The notes: a model not told the origin generated them from the letters alone. DNA of 8,192 bases from Prevotellaceae bacterium UBA5903 (GCA_002431845.1 DJEH01000078.1:1-8192), one strand, 5' to 3'. Counted from the stretch's first letter, positions 1-6,606 are shown. Numbers and translations: made by a program.

Positions 1-251
1 AAATAATTATGAGCACCTACTTAGCTTATTATTTAGATGGATAGATGGAAAAAGATGCAGCAAGGCTCTCAGCCATCTTTTGTGCTATTGATTTTGATGT
101 GTCTCTTTAGCGTGTTGCTGTTTTTATATTTAGTAAACTATCATTTTGTTTGTGTGCGTATTTAAGCCATAGCAAAATGTAGGTATGTGTGTCATATAGT
201 GTCATAACCGGCTTTATTAGAGATGTTGGTATTAAAAAAAGCTATATATTC
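1..251. other. Non-coding leader region, no gene seen
   Basis: AT-rich sequence with stops in all frames at short intervals. A 63-residue open frame at 189-380 runs into the following gene in another frame and has no protein-like features. A frame entering from the left edge stops at about base 92 after some 30 codons and cannot be judged. No tRNA, terminator or repeat was recognised, apart from a short direct repeat of tgtcata near 189-205. Confidence 0.5.
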
Positions 252-281
252 TTTCTTTTAAAGCAAAATAAGGTAACTTTG
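252..281 (+). promoter_or_regulatory. Bacteroidetes-type promoter of the hybrid sensor gene
   Basis: TAACTTTG at 274-281 fits the Bacteroidetes -7 consensus TAnnTTTG exactly. A weak -33 candidate, TTTC at 252-255, lies 18 bases upstream instead of a proper TTTG. Transcription would start at about 287-290, giving a leader of roughly 20 bases before the start codon at 310. No Shine-Dalgarno sequence is present, as is usual in this phylum. Confidence 0.5.
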
Positions 282-299
282 CTTTTACCTTTCCTTATT
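267..299. promoter_or_regulatory. Overlapping inverted repeats on the -7 box (possible operator)
   Basis: Two nested inverted repeats cover the -7 element and expected start of transcription. AAGGTAA (270-276) pairs with TTACCTT (285-291) across an 8-base loop. AATAAGG (267-273) pairs with CCTTATT (293-299). They share bases, so only one could form as a hairpin at a time. The position suits an operator or a small leader structure, but chance is possible in such AT-rich DNA. Confidence 0.3.
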
Positions 300-309
300 A
301 TGACTTTTT

Positions 310-3111
310 ATGAGAGTAAAATTATATTGCATTTTTATATTAATAGTACAAGTTGTTGCGCTGTCATCTTGCCGCAATAAGAGGGAAACGTTTAGTATAG
401 GTGTGTCGCAAACAAGCTCTGATGCATGGAGCAAACAGCTCAATCAAGAAATGCGTCGGGAGGCATGGATTAGCAAGGATGTTCAGCTCAACATACGTAT
501 TGCAAACGATGATGTCAGTTTACAGAAACGCCAAATAGATAGTTTGGTGAGGGAGGGTATAGACCTTCTTGTGGTATCGTCAAACGAATCCGAATCACTC
601 AGCAGCACTATTGATAAGGTGATGAAGCAGGGCATTCCCGTTATCTTAACCGACCGCCGAATGACTGTAAATAGTAGTTATACGGCTTATATAGGGGCTG
701 ACAACCGCAGCATTGGTCGTGACATAGGCCTTTATGTAACCAAAGAACTTAAGGGACGAGGCACACTGCTCGAACTTACGGGCGACCTTGATGGTACGGT
801 AGCATCCGAACGTCACAAGGGTATGAACGAAGCATTGAGCAAGATGCCCGATGTTCATACCTTGGCTATGGTCGAAGTAGGGTGGGAGGGACCACGCATT
901 TATCAACAAATGGATTCTATCTTTAGGCGTGGCATTATTCCCGACATAATTATAGCTCCCAACGATCGTACGGGAGTGCGTATTCACGAGATAATTCATC
1001 GTTTGGGCCATCCTGGCATAGGCATCGTGGGGGTTGATGGACTTTCAGGACCTAATGGCGGACTTGACAATGTGGAGCAGGGCAAGCTTAAGGCTTCGTT
1101 TCTTTATCCCACCGGAGGCGACAAGGTTATACAGACCGCCTTGCGCATACTTCGTCACGAACCCTACGAGCGCAACACGCAACTACGCTCTGCCATTATC
1201 GACGAAAACACCATGCGTGCCTTTAGCATGCAGCGCGACGAGATGCAGGAGCGCGACCAACGTATTAATCGGCTTGGTGCTTTGGTAGATAAATCGCTTT
1301 CGCGTAGCACCATGCAAGACATGTTGCTCTTTTCGTGTATTGCAATCATTGTGCTTATAGGTGTGGTTATGGGCATGGGCATACGCTCTTATAATAATGC
1401 GATAAAACGAAATGAAAAACTTAATCGTCAAAAGTTAAAGCTCGAACAGCAACACGAGGAGATGGTTAAGATGGCTAAGGAGCTTGAGGAGAGCACGCGT
1501 AGTAAACTCTCTTTTTTCAGCGAAGTGTCGCACGATTTGCGCACACCGCTCACCCTTATACTTGCCCCAACAGAGCAACTATTGCAGCAATCAGCTCAAT
1601 TCACTCCCGAACAGCTCGACCTTTTGCACATGATACGTTCTAATGCCGACATTCTGTTGCATCTTGTGCAGCAAGTGCTTGATTTCAGAAAGTTTGAGGC
1701 TGGGCAGCTTAGGCTCAACCTCTCTCACATACGTATTGACAAGGAATTGGTGCAATGGTGCAAACCCTTTGAGGTGGTGGCTCGCAAAAAGATGATACGC
1801 CTTAATGTTACGTGTCGTCCTGTGGTAGATGACAAAATGTATGAGGCTGATGCTGACGTGCGTAAGATGGAAAGTGTGGTATATAACCTCTTGACCAATG
1901 CCTTTAAGTATACTCCTGAGGGGGGAAAAATAAATGTAAAATGCCGTATTGACCCAATGGTCAAAGGCATGCAATGCCCCTGTTTTGTGTTTACTATTGA
2001 AGATACGGGCAAGGGCATAGAGAGCGACAAACTGCCCCATATCTTTGAACGTTATTACCAAGCAGACATCAACCACGATGGTTCGGGCATTGGCCTTGCC
2101 ACGGTTAAGGCGTTTGTAGAACTGCATGGAGGTACTATCAAGGCTGAGAGCATTGCTGGTGTAGGCTCGCGTTTCACGGTAACCATTCCCACACGGCAGT
2201 CTGTTTATACAACTTCGGATGCAGTTGACAGTGCTGAGGCCAAGGAGCCTAAGCAGCCCGTTGAGGATAAAGATGAGCATGCAACTTTTGCAATGAAAGA
2301 AGGCAATGAAAAGATAGACTTTGCCAAAGTTGCAATAAACGAAAACGGAGAGCAGACCACCGAACCAGGTGCTAAGCCTATTGTGCTAGTGATAGACGAC
2401 AATGCCGACATACGATTGTATATCCGCCAGTTGTTACAAGATGAGTATACGATAGAAGAAGCATCGAACGGACAAGAGGGACTTGATAAGGCTCGCCAAC
2501 TCATGCCCGACATCGTGGTATGCGACGTGATGATGCCAGTTATGGATGGTTTGTCGTGTTGTAAGCATTTAAAAGAGGAGTGGCAAACATCGCACATCCC
2601 TGTGGTGCTACTCACCGCTTGCACCCTTGATGAGCAGCGTGCTGTGGGCTATCATTGTGGAGCAGATTCGTATATCAACAAGCCATTTACGCCCGATATG
2701 ATACGCATACGTCTTCGTAACATCATCGACAATCGTCGGCGCATGAAAGCCTATTTCAGCGAAAAAGGCATAGTTGATAGTAGCCAAATGAGCACCCCCG
2801 ATAAGAATTTTATAGAGCGATTTAAAGCTATTGTAGAGCAACACATAGCTTCGCCCAACCTTTCGGTTGAGGATGTAGCCTCGCAACTTGGCATGGGACG
2901 CACGCAACTTTATCGCAAAGTAAAGTCGCTCACAGGGCTTTCGCCCATTGAGGTGGTGCGCACCATTCGCCTTAAGAAGGCAGCCGAGCTGCTTACACGC
3001 ACCGATAAGAGCGTGTCGGAGGTGGCATACGAGGTTGGCTTCTCGTCGATTAGCTATCTATCTAAATGTTTCAAGGACTATTTTGGTGTTAACCCAAAGG
3101 ACTATAAGTAG
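310..3111 (+). CDS. Hybrid two-component system sensor/regulator with periplasmic sugar-binding domain (HTCS)
   Basis: This 933-residue protein joins sensor kinase and response regulator in one chain. Residues 1-21 are a hydrophobic signal or anchor ending in a lipobox-like LSSC. Residues 27-300 resemble a type 1 periplasmic sugar-binding protein of the LacI/RbsB kind; D115-R116, R168, N218 and D243 align by context with ligand contacts of ribose-binding protein. A membrane helix spans about 338-357 and a coiled coil follows (365-400). The kinase H-box carries H408 (SHDLRTP); the ATPase has N530, DTGKGI (565-570) and GSGIGLA (591-597). An acidic linker leads to a receiver with D696/D697, phosphoacceptor D739 and K791. 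An AraC-type double helix-turn-helix occupies about 832-933. All catalytic residues are present. The family switches on polysaccharide-utilisation loci; the closest known parallel is the fructose sensor BT1754 of Bacteroides thetaiotaomicron. The ligand cannot be told from sequence, and no susC/susD is in view. The ATG at 310 is the only start that keeps the signal region. Confidence 0.95.
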   Translation: MRVKLYCIFILIVQVVALSSCRNKRETFSIGVSQTSSDAWSKQLNQEMRREAWISKDVQLNIRIANDDVSLQKRQIDSLVREGIDLLVVSSNESESLSSTIDKVMKQGIPVILTDRRMTVNSSYTAYIGADNRSIGRDIGLYVTKELKGRGTLLELTGDLDGTVASERHKGMNEALSKMPDVHTLAMVEVGWEGPRIYQQMDSIFRRGIIPDIIIAPNDRTGVRIHEIIHRLGHPGIGIVGVDGLSGPNGGLDNVEQGKLKASFLYPTGGDKVIQTALRILRHEPYERNTQLRSAIIDENTMRAFSMQRDEMQERDQRINRLGALVDKSLSRSTMQDMLLFSCIAIIVLIGVVMGMGIRSYNNAIKRNEKLNRQKLKLEQQHEEMVKMAKELEESTRSKLSFFSEVSHDLRTPLTLILAPTEQLLQQSAQFTPEQLDLLHMIRSNADILLHLVQQVLDFRKFEAGQLRLNLSHIRIDKELVQWCKPFEVVARKKMIRLNVTCRPVVDDKMYEADADVRKMESVVYNLLTNAFKYTPEGGKINVKCRIDPMVKGMQCPCFVFTIEDTGKGIESDKLPHIFERYYQADINHDGSGIGLATVKAFVELHGGTIKAESIAGVGSRFTVTIPTRQSVYTTSDAVDSAEAKEPKQPVEDKDEHATFAMKEGNEKIDFAKVAINENGEQTTEPGAKPIVLVIDDNADIRLYIRQLLQDEYTIEEASNGQEGLDKARQLMPDIVVCDVMMPVMDGLSCCKHLKEEWQTSHIPVVLLTACTLDEQRAVGYHCGADSYINKPFTPDMIRIRLRNIIDNRRRMKAYFSEKGIVDSSQMSTPDKNFIERFKAIVEQHIASPNLSVEDVASQLGMGRTQLYRKVKSLTGLSPIEVVRTIRLKKAAELLTRTDKSVSEVAYEVGFSSISYLSKCFKDYFGVNPKDYK

Positions 3112-3126
3112 TTTTCTTTATGCTTC

Positions 3127-3255
3127 TTAGGGCATATTGGTAATGAGTGTTGCGCCCATAGGTTCAACGTTATTGCCCAAGTTACGTTTTAGAGCACATA
3201 GCATATTATTTGCTATATCCCTCATACAAATAAAACCGCCATGGCACATTGCCAT
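3127..3255 (-). CDS. Possible small ORF (42 or 32 residues), doubtful
   Basis: An open frame on the minus strand runs from an ATG inside the terminator hairpin (3253-3255), or from a later ATG at 3223-3225, to a TAA at 3127-3129. The shorter version begins MRDIANNMLCALKRNLGNNV and ends in ATLITNMP; its mixed composition looks somewhat protein-like. A plus-strand frame of equal length (3143-3271, 42 codons, beginning MSVAPIGSTLLPKLRF) is also open through the same DNA, so at most one is likely real. There is no promoter of its own, and it could be a remnant of a lost gene. I do not recognise either product. Confidence 0.15.
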   Translation of the reverse strand: MAMCHGGFICMRDIANNMLCALKRNLGNNVEPMGATLITNMP

Positions 3256-3263
3256 GGCGGTTT
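3233..3263. terminator. Rho-independent terminator, probably bidirectional
   Basis: A perfect 14-base stem (AAACCGCCATGGCA paired with TGCCATGGCGGTTT) closes a 3-base loop at 3247-3249. On the plus strand the stem runs into a T-rich tract (TTTCTTTTT, 3261-3269), which suits termination of the hybrid sensor gene 120 bases upstream. On the minus strand the stem is followed by TTTTATTT, so it can also end the convergent secreted-protein/small-protein transcript whose last stop codon is at 3299. Confidence 0.85.
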
Positions 3264-3298
3264 CTTTTTAAAAAACTCAATGAGTGGATTCTTGTGGA

Positions 3299-3481
3299 TT
3301 ATTTATCCGAATCCATGTTGCTCCAAATACTTGAAGCAGGTTGCTGGTTCTTATTTGACAATGCAGCAGAACCACCAAAGTTTTGTTCGTCATCAACTGT
3401 TTTGAGCGATGATAATGCGAGCATTCCTTCCACTTGATAGTTGATGAGAGTGGATGTAGGAACTAAATATGTTTTTTTCAT
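3299..3481 (-). CDS. Small protein of unknown function, MKKTY...P type
   Basis: This 60-residue protein begins MKKTYLVPTSTLINYQVEGM and ends in a polar tail, SSIWSNMDSDK. There is no signal peptide, membrane helix or cysteine. The layout (KKxY..P near the start, a short hydrophobic stretch 'MLALSSL', a Gly/Asn/Ser-rich middle with LSNK, then a Trp and acidic end) resembles a loose class of very small proteins common in Prevotella and Bacteroides genomes. I know no established function for that class. The gene starts 21 bases after the stop of the 797-residue secreted protein, with the same strand and no terminator between, so the two are very likely co-transcribed. The upstream sequence is A-rich without a Shine-Dalgarno site, normal for the phylum. 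Its position directly before the shared terminator makes it the last gene of the transcript. Confidence 0.75.
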   Translation of the reverse strand: MKKTYLVPTSTLINYQVEGMLALSSLKTVDDEQNFGGSAALSNKNQQPASSIWSNMDSDK

Positions 3482-3502
3482 AATGTTGTTTTGACTAAAT
3501 TT

Positions 3503-5896
3503 TTACTTGATAAATACTTTCTCTCCCTTGCCATTTACAAAGATGCCGTGTGCAGGATAGAGTACGCGACGACCATTGAGATCGTAGAAGATGTTGCTAC
3601 TCTTTGAGCCAATGGCAGCAGCTTGGTTAATGCCTGTGGTTGTACCATTAAAGCTGAACACAAGCACGTTAGCCCCAGCAGCTTCGTTGATAGAACCAGC
3701 GTATGCCTTGTTAGCACCGATGGTGCGGTCGGTAGTTGAGGTTATCTTGTAGAATGCCACACCCTTTGAACCATTGCCAAGCACGTATGCCGAAGCATTA
3801 TCTGCAATTGTTGCGGGCACTAATGTACCGCTCAAACCATTTTCGGGCTTTGCGGTAGCGTCGTCGTAGGCAATGTCGAAGTTGTACTTGCCTTCGTTAG
3901 CCTCGAGTACAACAGGGGTTTCAGCAGGGATAATGTTGTTGGTTACTTCGGTGAGTTTAAGCACGTTGTCTTCTTTAACACCAGTATATGCTTTAACGCC
4001 TGTAGGGATGCTTACAGCCATGGGGAGGTTGAGTGTAGCATAGCCAGCAGCACTGATGCTTACAGGGATAGAAGTAACGGCTTTGATGCGGAAGTTGTTG
4101 CTTGAACCATCGTTTCCGCCATCCCATGCTACTACGTGGAAGTCCTCTTTGCGTACGCTTATAACGTTTTCGCCCGTGTTCTTATTAGATGCCTTATCTG
4201 TGATGGCTACTGCATAAGCCACATTTACCTTGTTTGAACTTGTGTTTAGATAATATTCACCACGTTTTACGTTGGTTTCAGTATTGTCTCCAGGTATAAT
4301 TCTCAACCAATACGCAGCCTCGAAAGTATTGCTCAAATAATTCTTAGAGTTAGCAGGGCGAATGTAGTAGCGGTCGGTTTTTCCTTCATCAGTAAGTTGC
4401 TCAAATTGCCATAGATATGGGAGTGTGTTAGCTGCGAGGTCGCCTGTATACACTGCGTTGTAGCCTTGAGTTGAGCCTGTATCTCCATAGTTTTCGTAGA
4501 GATAAACACCATTTCTTGTTCCGCGTACACACTGAATGGTGTAGTATTTTCCCGCTTCGGGCGTTATCACGCTTTCGGTTGATGCGCTTGTAGCATCGCT
4601 TAGAGCTTTGGCTTTAGCTGCTTTAGCTTCAATGCCATTGGCTGCGGCAAATGCTTCGTAAGCAGTTTTTTGAGCATCGCTCAATTTTTTGTAGCCCACA
4701 TAATTTTCAGTGTTTATGTTTGTAAGAGTTGCATCCCATGCTGCAGCAATATCGTTGAGGCCAGTTGTAACAATTTTGAACTGGCTTGCAGTAGCAGAGG
4801 CTTCCCAACGCACAACACCAGGCTGGCCCATGTGAAGGTAAGAGCGATTTTCGTCTATGCCAGATTGAGTAGTTTTAAACGTCACGTAGCCAAGGTTAGC
4901 AGCTGCTGCAATGGTATATTCTTGTGCGTTTGCTTCGGCATCAACCAACGGAATTGCCACATCGTTTTTGTTAGGTATAGAACCTACATACTTATTGGCA
5001 TAAGGATTATAGAGTTTGTAGTTACCATCGTCTTGTTTAAGCAGTTTCCAAATGTAAGCATACGAATTCTTTGCATCAGACTTCTGCATGGTTGTTGTAG
5101 TATAGGCATAATTTGTAGAATGCATATAATTACCTAACATGCAAATTGTTCCTGTTTGCACGTCGGTATTAATAGGCGAAGTGGCAAGGAAAGTAGCATT
5201 AGCTTGCTTGATTTCAGCAGTTTGTTCGTCAGTAAACGATTTGGCATCTTTGTATTTGTTAAAAACATCCAAAAGTGTGTTGTATGCATCTTCAGAGCAA
5301 CCATAGTAGGCATTTACAAGGCTTGCGTATCGGTCTACTATAGGTCTTAGCTCTGTCTCAAACGCATATTTACCTATCGCATACTTCATGCCTTCTTCGT
5401 CTATTTCCTCAAATAAAAATAGCGAACCACCATCAATGCTCCAAGTGCTAATTTTGCTTTCGCTATCGTAGCTATTCCAACAACGATTGTTGCCAAAAGC
5501 CTCGTTATCAGAAAATGCAAAGCCATTCGTATTGTTATACGATGCGGCTTTTACATACCAATCAGCTCCCGCTTCTGTCCACGAGTTGAAGTCGGCCATC
5601 ATTGTGGTTGTTTCCTTGTTGTGGATTTTAACAGAAGTTACACCATCGGTGGTAGCGGTAGTACTTCCAGCTGTAAAATAAAAGAAGCCATTACCATTGA
5701 GCCAAGTACTTTGGCGTAGGTAATCGCCATTGTTATTCCAGTATAAGTACTTGCCCGTACGTGTGTTTTTGATGGCATAATAGTGGTATGTGCCATCTGC
5801 ACTTAGTAGCGGAGTTTGCGTTGTTTCCGCCCAAGTGCTCCCCACTCCTGCAAAAAACATCAAGAGTAGGCTCAGAAAGAAAGTAATTCTTTTCAT
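3503..5896 (-). CDS. Secreted modular surface protein with C-terminal sorting-type tail
   Basis: The protein is 797 residues with a clear signal peptide (MKRITFFLSLLLMFFAGVGS, likely cut after TWA at residue 23). Three beta-rich modules follow, each with short 'YYxI.N..TGKYLY' or 'YIWKL...YKLYNPYANKY' style strands that recall ricin-type beta-trefoil lectins: about 35-168, 247-378 and 446-607. They are separated by helical spacers at 172-240 and 380-440, the first FIVAR-like. A region at about 608-755 (SIPVSISAAGYATLNLPMAV...) looks like a beta-sandwich found in Prevotella surface proteins. The last 34 residues (SSNIFYDLNGRRV...HGIFVNGKGEKVFIK) resemble type IX secretion or related C-terminal sorting domains. 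No enzyme motif is visible. Surface adhesion or glycan binding is the likely role, but that is inference from fold-like features. Its start follows a good Bacteroidetes promoter, and it leads the transcript ending in the 60-residue gene. Confidence 0.85.
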   Translation of the reverse strand: MKRITFFLSLLLMFFAGVGSTWAETTQTPLLSADGTYHYYAIKNTRTGKYLYWNNNGDYLRQSTWLNGNGFFYFTAGSTTATTDGVTSVKIHNKETTTMMADFNSWTEAGADWYVKAASYNNTNGFAFSDNEAFGNNRCWNSYDSESKISTWSIDGGSLFLFEEIDEEGMKYAIGKYAFETELRPIVDRYASLVNAYYGCSEDAYNTLLDVFNKYKDAKSFTDEQTAEIKQANATFLATSPINTDVQTGTICMLGNYMHSTNYAYTTTTMQKSDAKNSYAYIWKLLKQDDGNYKLYNPYANKYVGSIPNKNDVAIPLVDAEANAQEYTIAAAANLGYVTFKTTQSGIDENRSYLHMGQPGVVRWEASATASQFKIVTTGLNDIAAAWDATLTNINTENYVGYKKLSDAQKTAYEAFAAANGIEAKAAKAKALSDATSASTESVITPEAGKYYTIQCVRGTRNGVYLYENYGDTGSTQGYNAVYTGDLAANTLPYLWQFEQLTDEGKTDRYYIRPANSKNYLSNTFEAAYWLRIIPGDNTETNVKRGEYYLNTSSNKVNVAYAVAITDKASNKNTGENVISVRKEDFHVVAWDGGNDGSSNNFRIKAVTSIPVSISAAGYATLNLPMAVSIPTGVKAYTGVKEDNVLKLTEVTNNIIPAETPVVLEANEGKYNFDIAYDDATAKPENGLSGTLVPATIADNASAYVLGNGSKGVAFYKITSTTDRTIGANKAYAGSINEAAGANVLVFSFNGTTTGINQAAAIGSKSSNIFYDLNGRRVLYPAHGIFVNGKGEKVFIK

Positions 5897-5951
5897 GTAT
5901 GATTAAGTTTTTAGAAAATAATAATATGCTATGATGTTCTGTTTTAAAGTG

Positions 5952-5980
5952 CAAATGTAGTTTGATTTTGTTAATAAACC
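5952..5980 (-). promoter_or_regulatory. Bacteroidetes-type promoter of the secreted-protein gene
   Basis: Read on the minus strand, TACATTTG (5952-5959) is an exact match to the -7 consensus TAnnTTTG and is followed by CA, as often seen in this phylum. The -33 region is poor: only GTTTA lies about 16-20 bases upstream instead of TTTG. Transcription would begin near 5945, giving a leader of about 50 bases, AT-rich and without a Shine-Dalgarno site. Confidence 0.6.
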
Positions 5981-5985
5981 GAACC

Positions 5986-5993
5986 GGGGGGGG
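5986..5993. repeat. Homopolymer tract of eight G (C on the transcribed-gene strand)
   Basis: Eight consecutive G lie in otherwise AT-rich DNA, about 26 bases upstream of the -7 box of the secreted-protein gene, next to its -33 region. Tracts of this kind are prone to slippage during replication, and length changes here could alter promoter spacing or strength. Confidence 0.9.
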
Positions 5994-5997
5994 TAAA

Positions 5998-6013
5998 TAA
6001 TGTTAAAACATTA
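5998..6013. promoter_or_regulatory. Small palindrome TAATGTT-AA-AACATTA
   Basis: Two perfect 7-base arms are separated by two bases, 4 bases beyond the G tract and upstream of the minus-strand promoter. The symmetry and position would suit binding by a dimeric regulator. AT-rich composition makes chance occurrence fairly likely. Confidence 0.3.
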
Positions 6014-6253
6014 AAATTCGTGCTTTTATGTTATCAAAGTATTAACGAATGTAAGATTGTAGGTACAAGTTAAAGGCATTTGTAGCGCATTTGAGCATTG
6101 AAATAATGGGGACAATATATGAGCAGTGTAAAGGTGATATGGAAGTTTGAGAATGCAATGTTGAGCCATGTTATGTTTTTTTGTTCCGATTTAAGAGCAT
6201 GTGTTGTGATGTTGTTATCCTGCGGTTCTATTATCTTATGCAAGCGTATTTAG
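6014..6253. other. Non-coding part of the divergent intergenic region
   Basis: No gene, tRNA or terminator was recognised in these 240 bases. Open frames are short and lack protein-like composition. The last few bases (AGCGTAT at 6243-6249) resemble the start of the palindrome unit that follows but do not fit its spacing. Confidence 0.5.
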
Positions 6254-6347
6254 TTGGCGTATCACGGCCGTGATACGAGCGTATCACGCCCACGATACGC
6301 GCGTATCACGCCCATGATACGAGCGTATCACGGCCGTGATACGCCAA
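6254..6347. repeat. Array of four 20-base palindromes at 22-base spacing
   Basis: Four units lie at 6258-6277, 6280-6299, 6302-6321 and 6324-6343, separated by AG, CG and AG. Units 1 and 4 are the same perfect palindrome, CGTATCACGGCCGTGATACG. Units 2 and 3 keep the outer arms (CGTATC...GATACG) but have CGCCCA in the centre, so they are less symmetric. TTGG before unit 1 and CCAA after unit 4 extend the symmetry, so the whole block has 24-base inverted ends and could fold into one large hairpin or several small ones. The GC-rich block stands out from its AT-rich surroundings. It could be a set of protein-binding sites on one face of the helix (22 bases is about two turns), a REP-like element, or a tiny non-autonomous mobile element. 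No target-site duplication is evident at its edges. Confidence 0.9.
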
Positions 6348-6529
6348 CACCTTTCGGATGATAAGGTTGAGAGAATGCTGTTTTTGTCTGATAATCAGAG
6401 AGTTGTGGCTAAATAAGAGGCGGTTCAGAAAAGAGCGCAAACTACCAAAAATAAAATAGTTATGGCTAAGTGGCAGTTGCAGCCTTAAAATACAAGGTAA
6501 AAATAAGACAAGGCATAAAGAAAAATCCT
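6348..6529. other. Non-coding stretch between palindrome array and trkH promoter
   Basis: No gene is supported. An 88-residue minus-strand open frame (6306-6572) runs through this stretch, the palindromes and the promoter, and has no protein-like features. The near-repeats GTTGTGGCTAAA and GTTATGGCTAAG, about 60 bases apart, are the only local structure noted. Confidence 0.45.
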
Positions 6530-6537
6530 TAATTTTG
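6530..6537 (+). promoter_or_regulatory. Probable -7 element of the trkH promoter
   Basis: TAATTTTG fits TAnnTTTG exactly and is followed by CA, the usual context in Bacteroidetes. No TTTG-like -33 element sits at the expected distance, so the promoter may be weak or activator-dependent. A start near 6544 would give a leader of about 130 bases containing the two tandem repeats described separately. Confidence 0.5.
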
Positions 6538-6565
6538 CACGACAAGAGCAGACAATGCATTTTTC

Positions 6566-6606
6566 TATACAATATATATATAAGTTTTATACAATATATA
6601 TATAAG
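6566..6606 (+). repeat. Tandem repeat of a 19-base AT-rich unit in the trkH leader
   Basis: The unit TATACAATATATATATAAG occurs at 6566-6584 and again, identical, at 6588-6606, a 22-base period with a TTT spacer. Each copy contains (TA)n runs that are self-complementary, so each could form a weak hairpin in RNA or melt easily as DNA. Confidence 0.85.

Noticed and set aside
189..380. 63-codon open frame before and overlapping the sensor gene
   Set aside because: It overlaps the promoter and the signal-peptide codons of the sensor gene, and its composition is that of AT-rich non-coding DNA.
1591..2280. 229-codon open frame antisense to the hybrid sensor gene
   Set aside because: It lies entirely inside a clearly functional kinase region, and its translation has no recognisable domain. 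Long antisense frames are expected opposite genes with this codon use.
3198..3216. Hairpin ATAGCA-N7-TGCTAT between the convergent genes
   Set aside because: A 6-base weak stem without a T tract, next to a far stronger terminator; likely chance.
4670..5137. 155-codon plus-strand open frame opposite the secreted protein
   Set aside because: It is a shadow of the secreted-protein gene, whose signal peptide, modules and sorting tail are continuous on the other strand.
6254..6347. Palindrome array as a CRISPR array
   Set aside because: Units are separated by only two bases, so there are no spacers. The units themselves are palindromes and no cas gene is in the window.
6254..6347. Palindrome array as an insertion-sequence remnant
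   Set aside because: The inverted ends are 24 bases, but the interior is only more copies of the same unit. There is no transposase and no clear target duplication. A MITE-like origin stays possible but unproven.
6306..6572. 88-codon minus-strand open frame between the palindromes and trkH
   Set aside because: It starts inside the trkH leader, crosses the trkH promoter and ends within the palindrome array. Its Leu/Ser/His-rich translation has no gene-like features.
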